64,000 nucleotides of DNA from Halopolyspora algeriensis (GCF_003337235.1 NZ_QPJC01000009.1:1-64000); one strand, 5' to 3'. Numbered from the stretch's first letter, positions 9,000 through 18,096 are shown. Notes: generated by a model from the sequence alone, not told the origin. Translations and numbers: made by a program.

Positions 9000-9956
9000 T
9001 TACCCGCGCTGCGGGGTGCGCTTGGCCAGGCGTTGCGGCGTGGGCCAGCGAACCTGATACGCCCAGCCGAGCTTTTCCAGCACCCAGATCACGCGGGCCG
9101 AGATGTCGAGCTGGCCGCGGCCGACTCCGTGGCGGGCGCAGGTCGGGTCGGCGTGGTGGGAGTTGTGCCAGGACTCGCCGAAGGACGCGATGGCCAGCGG
9201 CCAGAAGTTGGCCGCCTTGTCGCGGGAGGCGAACGGACGTTCGCCAACCATGTGGCAGATGGAGTTGACCGCCCAGGTGACGTGGTGCAGCACGCCGACC
9301 CGCACGAGACCGGCCCAGAAGAAAGCCGTCAGTGCGCCCCACCAGGACCAGGTGAGCAGCCCACCCAGCAGCGCGGGCAGGATCAGCGTCGCCAGGGTGA
9401 ACACCGGAAACAAATTGTTGACCCGGGCGATCCCACGGTCGGCGAGCAGATCGGGAGCGAATTTCTTCCTGTTGGTCTGATTCCGCTGAAAGAACCAACC
9501 CATGTGGGCGTGCCAGAACCCGCGGACCAAAGCAACCGGCCCGGTGCCGTACAGCCACGGCGAGTGCGGATCGCCTTCCTTGTCGGCGTAGGCGTGGTGA
9601 CGGCGATGGTCGGCCACCCACTGGATCACCGGCCCCTGCACCGCGAAACTGCCCGCCACGGCCAGCGCGATGCGGAGCGGCTTTCGAGCCTTGAACGACC
9701 GGTGCGTGAAGTAGCGGTGAAAGCCCATCGTCACCCCGAGGCAGCTCACACCGTAGAAGAACAGAGCCAAGCCGACATCCACCCACCCCAGCCCCCAGCC
9801 CCACGCGACGGGCACAGCAGCCAGTAAGGCCAGCAACGGCGTGACGGTGAACAGGGCGATCAGAACGATTTCGCTTCGTGGATGTGGGCGTTCGACGATC
9901 GCAGCGGGCGCGCCGCCGGATCGCGTCTTCTGCGAAGGGGGCACTGTCGTGGCCAT
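9000..9956 (-). CDS. acyl-CoA desaturase (membrane fatty acid delta-9 desaturase family)
   Basis: A 318-residue membrane-bound non-heme di-iron desaturase. The start at 9954-9956 has GGGGAGA upstream and removes a 41-residue upstream extension that lacks family similarity. Three His boxes are present: HRYFTH, HRRHH and HNSHH, which hold the two irons. Hydrophobic pairs of helices flank them (residues ~35-80 and ~155-215). It would introduce a cis double bond into membrane acyl chains using an external electron donor. No ferredoxin or reductase gene is adjacent. Confidence 0.92.
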   Translation of the reverse strand: MATTVPPSQKTRSGGAPAAIVERPHPRSEIVLIALFTVTPLLALLAAVPVAWGWGLGWVDVGLALFFYGVSCLGVTMGFHRYFTHRSFKARKPLRIALAVAGSFAVQGPVIQWVADHRRHHAYADKEGDPHSPWLYGTGPVALVRGFWHAHMGWFFQRNQTNRKKFAPDLLADRGIARVNNLFPVFTLATLILPALLGGLLTWSWWGALTAFFWAGLVRVGVLHHVTWAVNSICHMVGERPFASRDKAANFWPLAIASFGESWHNSHHADPTCARHGVGRGQLDISARVIWVLEKLGWAYQVRWPTPQRLAKRTPQRG

Positions 9957-10138
9957 CGAACCATCTCCCCGGACGTTGAGTGCCTTGCGTGCTCGGAACA
10001 CCAGGAGCTGAAGTGACTCAGCGCACGAGTACCCGCTTTCCCGCTCGAGCATGTCAACACGCGGAAGAATCATCAGCACACGGCATCAGAGGCGCTCAAA
10101 GGGACTGCGCTCGTCGACTTCGCGCCCCTCCTCCTCGC

Positions 10139-10654
10139 TCACTGTTCACAGTGCCCAGCAATCCACGATGGGGATCTGCTGCGGTGCTTGCGAGCGATCA
10201 CCTGTGGTTCGGGAGCCAGCCGCCCAGCGACGACGATGCCGTACAAGACATGGTCGGCCGCGATCAGGGCGCGGCTCAGTGTCCTGGTCTGCTTGGCACG
10301 CTGCACACCCAGCAGCGGCGCGATGCCGGCTTCGAAGCTCGCCCAGATGGCCAATCCGTAGACGGGACCGATGCCCGGGTAGGCCCGCATCCGCGGCGGA
10401 AGCATGCCGAACACCACGCCGCCGGTCGCACCGTATGACCAGTGGGCCAACTCGGTCAGCGCGGTACGGTGCTGCTGCGGGAGCCGTTGGATACCGGCCG
10501 GGGCGTGCCTGTCGACAATCGCCTCCGGCGGACTCTGTCCCACAAGACCGACGTTCGCGGTCACCGTACGGATGCCCGTCATGGCCATTGCTGCGACCAA
10601 TCCTCGTGCACCCGCCCGTGTCACCGTCCACACGTTGCGATTCAACACAGACAC
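10139..10654 (-). CDS. small multi-helix membrane protein of unknown function
   Basis: A 171-residue protein with three or four hydrophobic segments (around residues 10-30, 75-95, 105-125 and 130-150). The GTG at 10654 has GAGGTGG upstream; other in-frame starts exist. Motifs such as HWSYGATGGVVFG and a GPVYGLAIW segment resemble predicted membrane proteins of the DUF1440/YagU type, but I am not certain of the family. The function is unknown. It is transcribed toward the desaturase gene's upstream region. Confidence 0.6.
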   Translation of the reverse strand: MSVLNRNVWTVTRAGARGLVAAMAMTGIRTVTANVGLVGQSPPEAIVDRHAPAGIQRLPQQHRTALTELAHWSYGATGGVVFGMLPPRMRAYPGIGPVYGLAIWASFEAGIAPLLGVQRAKQTRTLSRALIAADHVLYGIVVAGRLAPEPQVIARKHRSRSPSWIAGHCEQ

Positions 10655-10865
10655 GAAACCACCTCGCACGGCCAGTCCTGCCCGACGATTCGGACGGGAC
10701 CGGCCACGTGCGCGCTGCGGGAACGGCTTCGCTGGACCAGGCCCGACCTTCACCGCAGGAGCATGCCAAGCACGCTCGTGATGTGCAGCCGGTGGCAGCG
10801 AGGAAGCCGAGGACCGGCGCCTGAGCCGTTTCGGTCCGCCCGTGCCGGTGGAGCCGGGTTAGTCT

Positions 10866-11600
10866 GTGCCGATGGCCGATGCGGACATCCATTTCTACTT
10901 CGACCCGGTGTGCCCGTTCTGCTGGATGACCAGCAAGTGGGTGCGCACGGTGCAGGCCCAGCGCGGCTACACGGTGGACTGGCGGTTCATCTCGCTACGG
11001 CTGGTCAACGCCACGGTCGACTACGACGCGCAGTTCCCACCCGAATACGAGGCGGGCCACACCGCAGGGCTGCGGCTGCTGCGGATGGCGGCTCGCACCC
11101 GTGCCGAGCACGGACGCGACGCCGTCGCCCTCCTGTACACCGCGCTAGGGGACCACATCTTCGACCGGGAGCCGGTGCCCGACACCGCCACGGACCACGG
11201 GTACCGCGGCACCCGCGAGTTCGTGGAGCCGGTCCTGGCCGAGGCAGGACTGCCGAGCGAGCTCGCCGACGCGCTGGACGACGCCGGCCGGGACGAGGAG
11301 ATCCGCGCCGAGACCGACGAGGCGCTGGCGCTGACCGGTAAGGACGTCGGCACGCCGATTCTGCACTTCGAGCCTCCCACGGGCGTGGCTTTCTTCGGAC
11401 CGGTGATCAGCCGCCTGCCCGGCGACGAACAGGCCCTCGAGCTCTGGGACCACGTCATCGGCCTGGCCCGCTTTCCCGGTTTCGCCGAGCTGAAGCGCAG
11501 CCTGCGTGAGCGTCCGCAACTGCGCGCGCTCGGAGTCGGCGAGGACGACGTGGGCACACAGGAGGACTGGCACGGCGGTAGCCGCCGCCAAAAACGCTGA
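10866..11600 (+). CDS. DsbA-fold protein of the mycothiol-dependent nitroreductase Rv2466c family
   Basis: A 244-residue thioredoxin/DsbA-fold protein with the N-terminal active site FDPVCPFCWMTSKW (CPFC, residues ~17-20). Rv2466c of Mycobacterium tuberculosis has the same layout with CPWC. That enzyme uses mycothiol and is known for reducing nitro prodrugs. The cis-proline loop is GTPILHF. Start choice is uncertain between GTG 10866 and ATG 10872. Its presence fits an actinomycete with mycothiol. Its natural substrate is unknown. Confidence 0.82.
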   Translation: MPMADADIHFYFDPVCPFCWMTSKWVRTVQAQRGYTVDWRFISLRLVNATVDYDAQFPPEYEAGHTAGLRLLRMAARTRAEHGRDAVALLYTALGDHIFDREPVPDTATDHGYRGTREFVEPVLAEAGLPSELADALDDAGRDEEIRAETDEALALTGKDVGTPILHFEPPTGVAFFGPVISRLPGDEQALELWDHVIGLARFPGFAELKRSLRERPQLRALGVGEDDVGTQEDWHGGSRRQKR

Positions 11601-11675
11601 CACGACCCACCCGCGCGCGGCGGGAAACAGGCCAGGACCGACCGTGCCTCGAAGGCAAGGTCCGCCAACGGTGCC

Positions 11676-13022
11676 TCAGACCTGGAGAGTTTCGAGGGCC
11701 TTGAGGTAGGCCTCGCTGTAGGTGGGGAACTGGGGGATGGTGTCGAGCAGCGTCTCGAGGGGGATCCGGGCGCGGATGGCCAGGGCGGCCTGATGGATCC
11801 ACTCCTCGGCCAGCGGTGCCACTGCCCAGGCACCGATGAGGACCTGGCGTCGGCGGTCGGCGAGCAGGCCGAGAGTGCCGCGCGGGTCGGTTTCATACGT
11901 CCAGGGCCGGGCGAGGACCTGGGTCAGGTCGAGCTCGGTGGTGGCGACGTCGATGCCGCGTTCGCGGGCTTGGGCGGTGGTGAGACCGACCGCGGCGATC
12001 TCGGGGTCGGTGAACACGACCCGCGGGATGGCCGTGTAGTTGGTGATGCGGTCGTGACCGAGAATGTTGTCGGCGACCACGCGTCCCTGGTACTGGGCGA
12101 GGTGGGTGAACAGCGACACGCCGGTGAGGTCGCCGACGGCCCACAGGCCGTCGGTCACCCGGCAGCGCTCGTCCACGTCCACGCCGCTGTGGTCGCCCGT
12201 GATGCCGACGCTGTCCAGGCCGAGACCGTCGAGGCGGGCGCGTCGCCCCGCGGCGAGCACGATCACGTCGGTCCGTACCGCGGCGCCGTCGTCGAGCTCG
12301 ACGACCGTGTCGGTGCCGTCACGGTAGGTGCGCCGAGCCTGCGTGTCCGTGCGTATGTCGATGCCCTCGTCGGCGAGGTGAGCGGCGACCAGTTCTCCCA
12401 CGCGGGGTTCTTCGCGGCCCAGCAGGCGAGGACCGCGTTGCACGATGGTCACGGCCGTGCCCATGCGGGCGAGGAAGTGGCCGAGTTCGATGCCGACGGC
12501 GCTGCCTCCGATGAGCACGGCACGTTCGGGGATCTCGTGCAGCGTGGTGGCCTCCCGGTTGGTCCACACCGTCACATCGCCAAGACCCTCGATCGGCGGG
12601 GAAGCGGTCTCGGAGCCGGTGGCCAGGATGACGTGCTCGGCGCGGAGCTGCTGCCCGTTGACCTCCACCTGCCCGGGCCCGGCCAGCCGTGCCGGGCCCT
12701 GAACGACACGTGCCCCGCGAGCACGGTAACTCTCGACCTGCTGGGAATCGTCGAGGTGCCGGATCATCGTGTCGCGGTGGCCCCGCACACCCACCCAGTC
12801 CAGTGCGGGCTGCTGCAAGCCCGCGGCGCGGTCGGCTTCGCCGCGGGCCTCGGTCGGCCGCAGCAGAGTTTTGGACGGGATGCAGGCCCAATAGCCGCAC
12901 TCCCCACCGATGAGTTCCCGCTCGATGACCGCCACTCGCCGGCCGGCGTCGAGCAGCCGGGAGGCGACCACTTCGCCGCCGGGCCCCATACCGATCACGA
13001 TCGCGTCGAAGCCCTCACTCAT
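11676..13022 (-). CDS. pyridine nucleotide-disulfide oxidoreductase (dihydrolipoyl dehydrogenase / mercuric reductase-like)
   Basis: A 448-residue flavoprotein disulfide reductase. The FAD-binding GMGPGG lies at residues 11-16 and the redox-active pair Cys42/Cys47 in GGECGYWACIPSK. NAD(P)-binding is at GGSAVGIELGHFLARMG, the second FAD motif is LWAVGDLTG, and the C-terminal dimer domain ends near GLPFPTYSE-like residues (PQFPTYSEA). The ATG at 13020-13022 has GAGGGGG upstream. The C-terminal active-site His-Glu pair of true lipoamide dehydrogenases is not obvious. The physiological substrate is therefore open, and no lipoyl or mercury genes are nearby. Confidence 0.85.
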   Translation of the reverse strand: MSEGFDAIVIGMGPGGEVVASRLLDAGRRVAVIERELIGGECGYWACIPSKTLLRPTEARGEADRAAGLQQPALDWVGVRGHRDTMIRHLDDSQQVESYRARGARVVQGPARLAGPGQVEVNGQQLRAEHVILATGSETASPPIEGLGDVTVWTNREATTLHEIPERAVLIGGSAVGIELGHFLARMGTAVTIVQRGPRLLGREEPRVGELVAAHLADEGIDIRTDTQARRTYRDGTDTVVELDDGAAVRTDVIVLAAGRRARLDGLGLDSVGITGDHSGVDVDERCRVTDGLWAVGDLTGVSLFTHLAQYQGRVVADNILGHDRITNYTAIPRVVFTDPEIAAVGLTTAQARERGIDVATTELDLTQVLARPWTYETDPRGTLGLLADRRRQVLIGAWAVAPLAEEWIHQAALAIRARIPLETLLDTIPQFPTYSEAYLKALETLQV

Positions 13023-13336
13023 CTTGCCCCCTCGCAGCGAGGCCGTATGACGGTTGCGCCTTGCACGAATGGTCAGCCACGGCAGCCGCGAACACCAGAT
13101 GGCTTCGGCAACGCCCCTGCCCGACCATCGTGACCAGGACGTCCGGGTTCGGTCGCACCACAATGACCTCGCTACAGCGGAGAGCACCGCAGCCGCTTCC
13201 CCAGGCGCCGACCCGGCGCGCGCACCACCGAGCGCTCGGCCACGGCCGTCCACCGAGGCGACCGCCGAGACCATCGACGACTCGCGCACCTCGAGAGCTT
13301 GCCCGAGCAACAGAATGTGATTCAGTTTCAAATGAA

Positions 13337-13348
13337 GCAACGCGTTGC
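13337..13348. promoter_or_regulatory. 12-bp perfect palindrome (putative operator)
   Basis: GCAACGCGTTGC is a perfect palindrome within the AT-richer promoter stretch upstream of the dimethylglycine dehydrogenase gene, 30 bases before the CRP-like site. Its form resembles LacI- or TetR-family operators. No regulator gene for it is seen in the window. Confidence 0.35.
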
Positions 13349-13377
13349 GCATGAGGCATGCTATATTTATCATCGCA

Positions 13378-13395
13378 TTGTGATGAAGATCACAA
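13378..13395. promoter_or_regulatory. CRP/GlxR-type binding site
   Basis: TTGTGATGAAGATCACAA is a perfect 7+7 inverted repeat and matches the CRP/FNR-family consensus TGTGA-N6-TCACA exactly. In actinobacteria such sites are bound by cAMP-receptor-like regulators (GlxR/Crp). It lies ~335 bases upstream of the dehydrogenase ATG, so it may act from the start of a long leader or on an unseen upstream promoter. Confidence 0.6.
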
Positions 13396-13404
13396 ACGTA
13401 CGTT
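13395..13404. promoter_or_regulatory. 10-bp perfect palindrome abutting the CRP-like site
   Basis: AACGTACGTT directly follows and shares one base with the CRP-like repeat. Adjacent palindromes of different sequence suggest two regulators acting at one promoter. The assignment is tentative. Confidence 0.3.
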
Positions 13405-13572
13405 CCTCGTCGGGCAGCCCTCCACTGCCCGACCCGATCGCGCTCGATCCTGGCTGCAGCAACGTGCGCAGCCTCGGCGAGAGGACGTGCTCCCCGCTCC
13501 GAGACCGGCTGATCCCCCTGCAGATCCGGCCGGAGACGACGATCGAACGACGACGACGACCACAGCGCCATC

Positions 13573-13692
13573 GTGAGCGCGCTGGACAAACTCGACGCAC
13601 GCACAGCCGGCTCCGGCTGCAGGCCACCGATCCAGCTGGATCCGCGCGACCACGTCGTCGGATTCGACCAGGAGATACGGGCAGTGCTCTGA
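13573..13692 (+). other. short open frame or remnant upstream of the dehydrogenase gene
   Basis: Thirty-nine codons from GTG 13573 whose C-terminal part (RPPIQLDPRDHVVGFDQEI) reads like real protein, with codon use similar to its neighbours. There is no ribosome binding site, and an upstream stop at 13510-13512 limits extension. It could be a leader peptide or the tail of a lost gene. I recognise no family. Confidence 0.25.
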
Positions 13693-13729
13693 CGCATCCG
13701 ACCGTCACAACAACCCGATTGGAGTCCCC

Positions 13730-16246
13730 ATGAACACACTGCCTGGCAGCGCCGACGTCGTCGTCATCGGTGCAGGAATCGCGGGCAACTCGGTGGCCCA
13801 CCACCTCGCGCAAGCCGGCTGGCGCAACATCGTGCTGCTGGACAAAGGGCCCCTGCCCGACCCCGGAGGTTCGACCGGGCACGCCTCCAACTTCATCTTC
13901 CCCGTCGACCACTCCAAGGAGATCACCGCGATCACCGTGGACTCGATGCACCAGTACGAGAAGCTGGGCACGATGACCACATCGGGCGGCATCGAAATCG
14001 CCCGCAGCGAGGCACGCGCCGAAGAGCTCAAGCGCCGCATGGCCTCGGCGACGGCGTGGGGCATCCATTCCGAGCTCATCAGCCCCGCGAAAGTGGCAGA
14101 ACTCGTTCCGTTCCTCGATTCGAGCATCGTCAAGCTCGGTTTCTGGACCCCCTCGGTCGCGGTGGTCGACCCCCTGCAGAGCGGAGCGCTCATGCGGGAA
14201 CAGGCCCAAGCGCTCGGAGCACTGACCGTGTCGGCCAACACCGAAGTCACCGGCATCGACACGCAGCGCGGCAGGGTGTCGAAGGTCCGCACCGACCGCG
14301 GCGACATCGACACCGACACGGTCGTCGTCGCCTGCGGAGTCTGGAGCCCGCGCATCGCGCAGATGGCCGGCGCCCGAATCCCGCTCGTCCCGGTCGTGCA
14401 TCAGCTGATCGACGTCGGCCCCATCCCGGAGCTGGAACAGACCCACTCCGAAATCGGCTACCCGATCGTGCGCGACATGGACCCGCTCATGTACGAGCGG
14501 CAAAGTGGTGCCGACCTCGAGATCGGCTCCTACGCACACCGGGCGATCATGCACGAGCCCGACGACATCCCGTCGTACGAGGCAGCACAGCTCTCGCCCA
14601 CTCAGTTGCCGTTCACCCAGGAAGACTTCGACCCGCAGATGGAAGACGCCCTCGAGCTGTTCCCGCAGATCTTGAACACGCCCGGGGCGGGGATCCGGCA
14701 CTCCATCAACGGGCTGCTGTCGTTGACACCGGACGGCGGTCCACTGCTGGGTGAGACACCGGAGGTGAAGGGACTGTGGTCGGCGGCCTCCGTCTGGATC
14801 AAGGAAGGTCCCGGGGTCGGCAGGTTGCTCGCCGAGTGGATGACCCACGGCAGCACCGAGATCGATCTGCACAGCGCGGACATCGCCCGCTTCTACCCGA
14901 ACCAGCGCACCACGACGCACGTCCGGGCACGCGCCGACGAGGGATTCAACAAGATCTACGGGATCGTGCACCCGAACGAGCAGTGGGAATCCAACCGCGG
15001 GCAACGGCTCTCCCCGTTCCACCCCCGCGAAGTCGAACTGGGAGCCACGTTCTTCGAAGTCGGCGGATGGGAGCGGCCGCACTGGTACGAGTCGAACAGG
15101 CCGTTGCTCGAGGAGTACGCCGACCGCATCAGCGACCGTCCGCACGAATGGGATGCGCGCTGGTGGTCGCCGATCATCAACGCCGAGCATCTCGCCATGC
15201 GCGAACGCGTCGCCATGATCGACCTGACGGCCTTCGCGCAGTTCGATGTCTCCGGTCCCGGCGCCGTCGACTACCTGCAGCGCATGGCCCTCGCCCAGGT
15301 GGACAAGGACGTCGGCAAGGCCATCTACACGCCGATCCTGGACTACTACGGCGGCTTCCGCAGCGACCTGACGATCATCCGGCTCGGCACGGATTCCTTC
15401 CGCATCATCACAGGTGGGGCGGACGGCGCGCGCGACAAGAAGTGGTTCACCGACCACCTTCCCGAGGACGGATCGGTCGCGTTCGCCGATGTGACCTCAG
15501 CGGTGTGCACCATCGGGCTCTGGGGTCCGCGCGCTCGCGACGTCCTGTCCGCGGTCACCGAGGACGACGTGTCGTCGCAGGCGTTCCCCTTCGGCACGGC
15601 GCAGCACATCACTGTGGACGGAGTGCCCACTCTCGCCCTCAAGATCTCCTACGTCGGCGACCTCGGGTGGGAGCTCCACGCCCCGTTCGAGCAGGGGTTG
15701 CGACTGTGGGACGCGCTGTTCGAAGCGGGCCGCGAACACGGCGTCGTGCCCGCGGGCATCGGTGTGTACGGCACGACGGGCCGGCTGGAGAAGGGCTACC
15801 GGCTCATGGGAGCCGAGCTCGAACTCGAATACAACCCGGTCGAAGCGGGACTCGCCCTGCCGAAGGTGAAATCGCCCGACTTCATCGGCAAGGAGCCGTA
15901 TCTCAAGGCCCGTGAACACGGCCCCGAGGCCACATTGTGCACGTTGACGATGGACGACCACACCGACTCCACCGGGGTGCGCCGCTACCCGCAGGCGCAC
16001 TCGCCGATCCTGACCACGACCGGCGACCGGATCGTCGACAGCAAGGGCAGGGGCGCCTATGTCACCAGCGCCGGATCGGCTCCCACGCTCGGCGAGTACC
16101 TGCTCATGGGCTACCTCCCCGCTCCGTACGCGACGGAAGGCACCGGCCTGCTCGTGGAGTACATGGGCGAGCGCTACCCGGTCACGGTCGCCCGAGCCGG
16201 GCGTACCCCGCTGTTCGACCCCGACGACGAACGTATGAAGGCCTGA
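13730..16246 (+). CDS. FAD-dependent dimethylglycine/sarcosine-type dehydrogenase with folate-binding GcvT domain
   Basis: An 838-residue two-part enzyme. Residues 1-370 form a D-amino-acid-oxidase-like flavin domain with the dinucleotide motif GAGIAG (14-19). His51 in GSTGHAS matches the position used for covalent FAD attachment in the dimethylglycine oxidase family. Residues ~430-830 are a GcvT-like folate-binding domain with typical C-terminal motifs such as GLPKVKSPDF-like ALPKVKSPDFIGKE. Such enzymes oxidatively demethylate N-methyl amines and pass the methyl group on as 5,10-methylene-THF. Length is close to the ~830-residue Arthrobacter enzyme. ETF genes follow at once, so electrons probably go to ETF rather than oxygen. 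The substrate could be dimethylglycine, sarcosine or another N-methylated compound. Confidence 0.88.
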   Translation: MNTLPGSADVVVIGAGIAGNSVAHHLAQAGWRNIVLLDKGPLPDPGGSTGHASNFIFPVDHSKEITAITVDSMHQYEKLGTMTTSGGIEIARSEARAEELKRRMASATAWGIHSELISPAKVAELVPFLDSSIVKLGFWTPSVAVVDPLQSGALMREQAQALGALTVSANTEVTGIDTQRGRVSKVRTDRGDIDTDTVVVACGVWSPRIAQMAGARIPLVPVVHQLIDVGPIPELEQTHSEIGYPIVRDMDPLMYERQSGADLEIGSYAHRAIMHEPDDIPSYEAAQLSPTQLPFTQEDFDPQMEDALELFPQILNTPGAGIRHSINGLLSLTPDGGPLLGETPEVKGLWSAASVWIKEGPGVGRLLAEWMTHGSTEIDLHSADIARFYPNQRTTTHVRARADEGFNKIYGIVHPNEQWESNRGQRLSPFHPREVELGATFFEVGGWERPHWYESNRPLLEEYADRISDRPHEWDARWWSPIINAEHLAMRERVAMIDLTAFAQFDVSGPGAVDYLQRMALAQVDKDVGKAIYTPILDYYGGFRSDLTIIRLGTDSFRIITGGADGARDKKWFTDHLPEDGSVAFADVTSAVCTIGLWGPRARDVLSAVTEDDVSSQAFPFGTAQHITVDGVPTLALKISYVGDLGWELHAPFEQGLRLWDALFEAGREHGVVPAGIGVYGTTGRLEKGYRLMGAELELEYNPVEAGLALPKVKSPDFIGKEPYLKAREHGPEATLCTLTMDDHTDSTGVRRYPQAHSPILTTTGDRIVDSKGRGAYVTSAGSAPTLGEYLLMGYLPAPYATEGTGLLVEYMGERYPVTVARAGRTPLFDPDDERMKA

Positions 16247-16259
16247 CGGAGGTACCACG

Positions 16260-17024
16260 ATGCGAGTACTCGTCTGTATCAAGCGTGTCCCCGCCCCCGG
16301 GGGGAAGGTCCTGATCACCGAGGACGGCACGGACATCGACACCCGCCACCTCGGATTCACCATCGGCCCTCACGAGGAGTGCGCCGTCGAAGAGGCCGTG
16401 CAGCTCGTCGCCGAGCACGGCGGCCATGTCACCGTGCTCACCGCGGGACCCCCCGAGGCGGAAGAGCAACTGCGCTACGCGCTGTCCATGGGGGCCAATG
16501 CCGGCGTGCTCGTCGAGCACGGTGCCCACGACCCGCAGGCCACGGCGACAGCGCTGACGGAAACGATCAGGACGTTGGAATCCGAGGACGGGAACTTCGA
16601 TCTCATCCTGTTCGGCAACGAGTCGGCGGACGTGGGCAACTACCAGGTCGGCATCCGGGTCGCGTGCGCACTCGAACGCCCCGTCGTCGGCGGTATCAAG
16701 GGCATCGACGTCGCCGACGAGAGCACCCACGTATTGCTGCACCGGGAAAACGCCGACGGGGTCGAGGTGTATCAAGCTCCGCTGCCTGCGGTCGCCGCCG
16801 TCAAGGAAGGTCTCAACCTTCCGCGCTATCCCAGCATTCAAGGCAGGCTTCGGGCGAAGAAAGCACCCCTGCGCACCGTTCAACCGAAAACGGCCCCCGG
16901 TGGCCTGCGCACGGTGCAACTGCGCCAACCCCCGGAGAAACAACACGAGACCGTCGTGCTCGGGTACGGCGCCGATGCGGCCGACTCCGTCGTCGACCTT
17001 CTTACCGAGAAGGGAGTGGTGTGA
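16260..17024 (+). CDS. etfB: electron transfer flavoprotein, beta subunit
   Basis: A 254-residue protein that starts MRVLVCIKRVPAPGGK, the family beginning, and carries TIGPHEECAVEEAV and the FGNESADVGNYQVG segment that replaces the usual GxxxxDxxxxQ(T)GP motif. GGAGG precedes the ATG, 14 bases after the dehydrogenase stop. It should bind AMP/FAD at the interface with EtfA and accept electrons from the dehydrogenase upstream. It is of the divergent type found with N-methylamine dehydrogenases rather than the housekeeping fatty-acid ETF. Confidence 0.9.
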   Translation: MRVLVCIKRVPAPGGKVLITEDGTDIDTRHLGFTIGPHEECAVEEAVQLVAEHGGHVTVLTAGPPEAEEQLRYALSMGANAGVLVEHGAHDPQATATALTETIRTLESEDGNFDLILFGNESADVGNYQVGIRVACALERPVVGGIKGIDVADESTHVLLHRENADGVEVYQAPLPAVAAVKEGLNLPRYPSIQGRLRAKKAPLRTVQPKTAPGGLRTVQLRQPPEKQHETVVLGYGADAADSVVDLLTEKGVV

Positions 17025-17027
17025 ACC

Positions 17028-18008
17028 ATGTTGCTCGTCCTCGTCGAAGACGATTCGGGAGCCGTTTCCGGTGGTTCCCAGGAAGCGCTCACGCTTGCCC
17101 ACGGGCTCGCGACGGACCTGAACGTGCCCGTACATGCCGCCGCGTTCGGGACACGCGGGGAGTTCGCGGCCACGCTGGGCGCGTACGGCGTGTCCACACT
17201 GCACCTGCTCGAAGGGCCGTTCGCGGACGCCTACTCACCCGAGTGCTGGGGCGCCGCCCTCGCCGAACTGGTCCGGCACATCGGGGCCATCGGCGTCATC
17301 GCGGCCGCAAGCGAGTGGGGCAACGAAGTCCTGGCCCATGCTTCCGCGCGCACGGGAGAAGCGTTCGCCAGCAACTGCGTCACGGTGGACGCGGGCCAAC
17401 AGTGGAGCCTGACCCGAGTGCGCGGTGGCGGGATGCTGCTCGAAGACGCCGAACTGGCCGGGGCGGTCAAGTTCGTCAGCCTCACGCCCGGCGCCGTCGA
17501 ACCGGCCGAGCTGCCGATACCTCAGCAAATCACCACCGACTCGTTCGTCCCCGAAAGCACCGACACTCTCGTGCACAGCACGATCGTCGACCGCAAGTCC
17601 CGCGGTGCCGGTGTCGCACTGTCCACGGCGCGGGTGGTTGTCTCCGGTGGGCGCGGGGTCGGCAGCGCCGAAGGATTCGAGAGCCTGGAGGAGCTGGCCG
17701 AGCTGCTCGGCGGTGCTGTCGGCTGTTCCCGGGTGGCCACGAACAGCGGGTGGCGGCCGCACAGTGACCAGGTCGGTCTGACGGGCACGAAGATCGCCGC
17801 CGACCTCTACATCGCGTGCGGCATCAGCGGCGCGACCCAGCACTGGGTGGGCTGCATGGGAGCCAAGTCCATTCTCGCGATCAACACCGACCCCGAAGCC
17901 CCCCTGGTGACCCGTGCGGATTACGCGGTCATCGGCGATGTGCACCAGGTTCTGCCCGCGATCCTCGAGCGGGCTCGGGCGCGCAAACAGGTCCAGGGAG
18001 TTGCCTGA
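17028..18008 (+). CDS. etfA: electron transfer flavoprotein, alpha subunit
   Basis: A 326-residue subunit. The N-terminal half is the poorly conserved domain. The C-terminal half has the FAD-binding signatures VVSGGRGVGSAEGFE, QVGLTGTKIAADLYIACGISGATQHWVG and SILAINTDPEAPL. It lies four bases after etfB. Together with EtfB it should carry electrons from the dimethylglycine-type dehydrogenase to a quinone oxidoreductase, which is not encoded nearby. A hairpin just after the stop ends the operon. Confidence 0.93.
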   Translation: MLLVLVEDDSGAVSGGSQEALTLAHGLATDLNVPVHAAAFGTRGEFAATLGAYGVSTLHLLEGPFADAYSPECWGAALAELVRHIGAIGVIAAASEWGNEVLAHASARTGEAFASNCVTVDAGQQWSLTRVRGGGMLLEDAELAGAVKFVSLTPGAVEPAELPIPQQITTDSFVPESTDTLVHSTIVDRKSRGAGVALSTARVVVSGGRGVGSAEGFESLEELAELLGGAVGCSRVATNSGWRPHSDQVGLTGTKIAADLYIACGISGATQHWVGCMGAKSILAINTDPEAPLVTRADYAVIGDVHQVLPAILERARARKQVQGVA

Positions 18009-18037
18009 GGACCTGGGTCGGCCTTCCCGGTAGAGCA

Positions 18038-18064
18038 GGTGGCGGCGGTGGAACCGCCGCCACC
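18038..18064 (+). terminator. terminator hairpin after etfA
   Basis: GGTGGCGGCGGT and ACCGCCGCCACC form a perfect 12-bp stem with a 3-base loop, 30 bases past the etfA stop. It should end the dehydrogenase-ETF transcript before the degenerate region. Confidence 0.7.
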
Positions 18065-18096
18065 GAGCGTGGGCGCGGGAGAGCAGTGCCACGGCG

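Larger units (their letters stand above)
13023..13729. other. 707-bp intergenic region upstream of the dimethylglycine dehydrogenase operon
   Basis: The first ~290 bases show no convincing gene. Around 13310-13410 the base composition drops sharply in GC. This stretch holds the regulatory palindromes listed separately and is the likely promoter of the operon to the right. The remaining ~320 bases are GC-rich and may be a long leader. A 39-codon frame at 13573-13692 ends 37 bases before the dehydrogenase ATG; it starts with GTG but has no ribosome binding site. Confidence 0.5.

Noticed and set aside
13358-13576. A 72-codon frame starting in the AT-rich promoter stretch
   Set aside because: Its start lies within the CRP-like and flanking palindromes, and the C-terminal part is a Thr/Asp repeat from a GAC-rich tract; no ribosome binding site.
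13370-15457. A 695-codon minus-strand frame opposite the dimethylglycine-type dehydrogenase
   Set aside because: It is the shadow of a gene with clear FAD and GcvT domains; it would also remove the promoter region with the CRP-like site.
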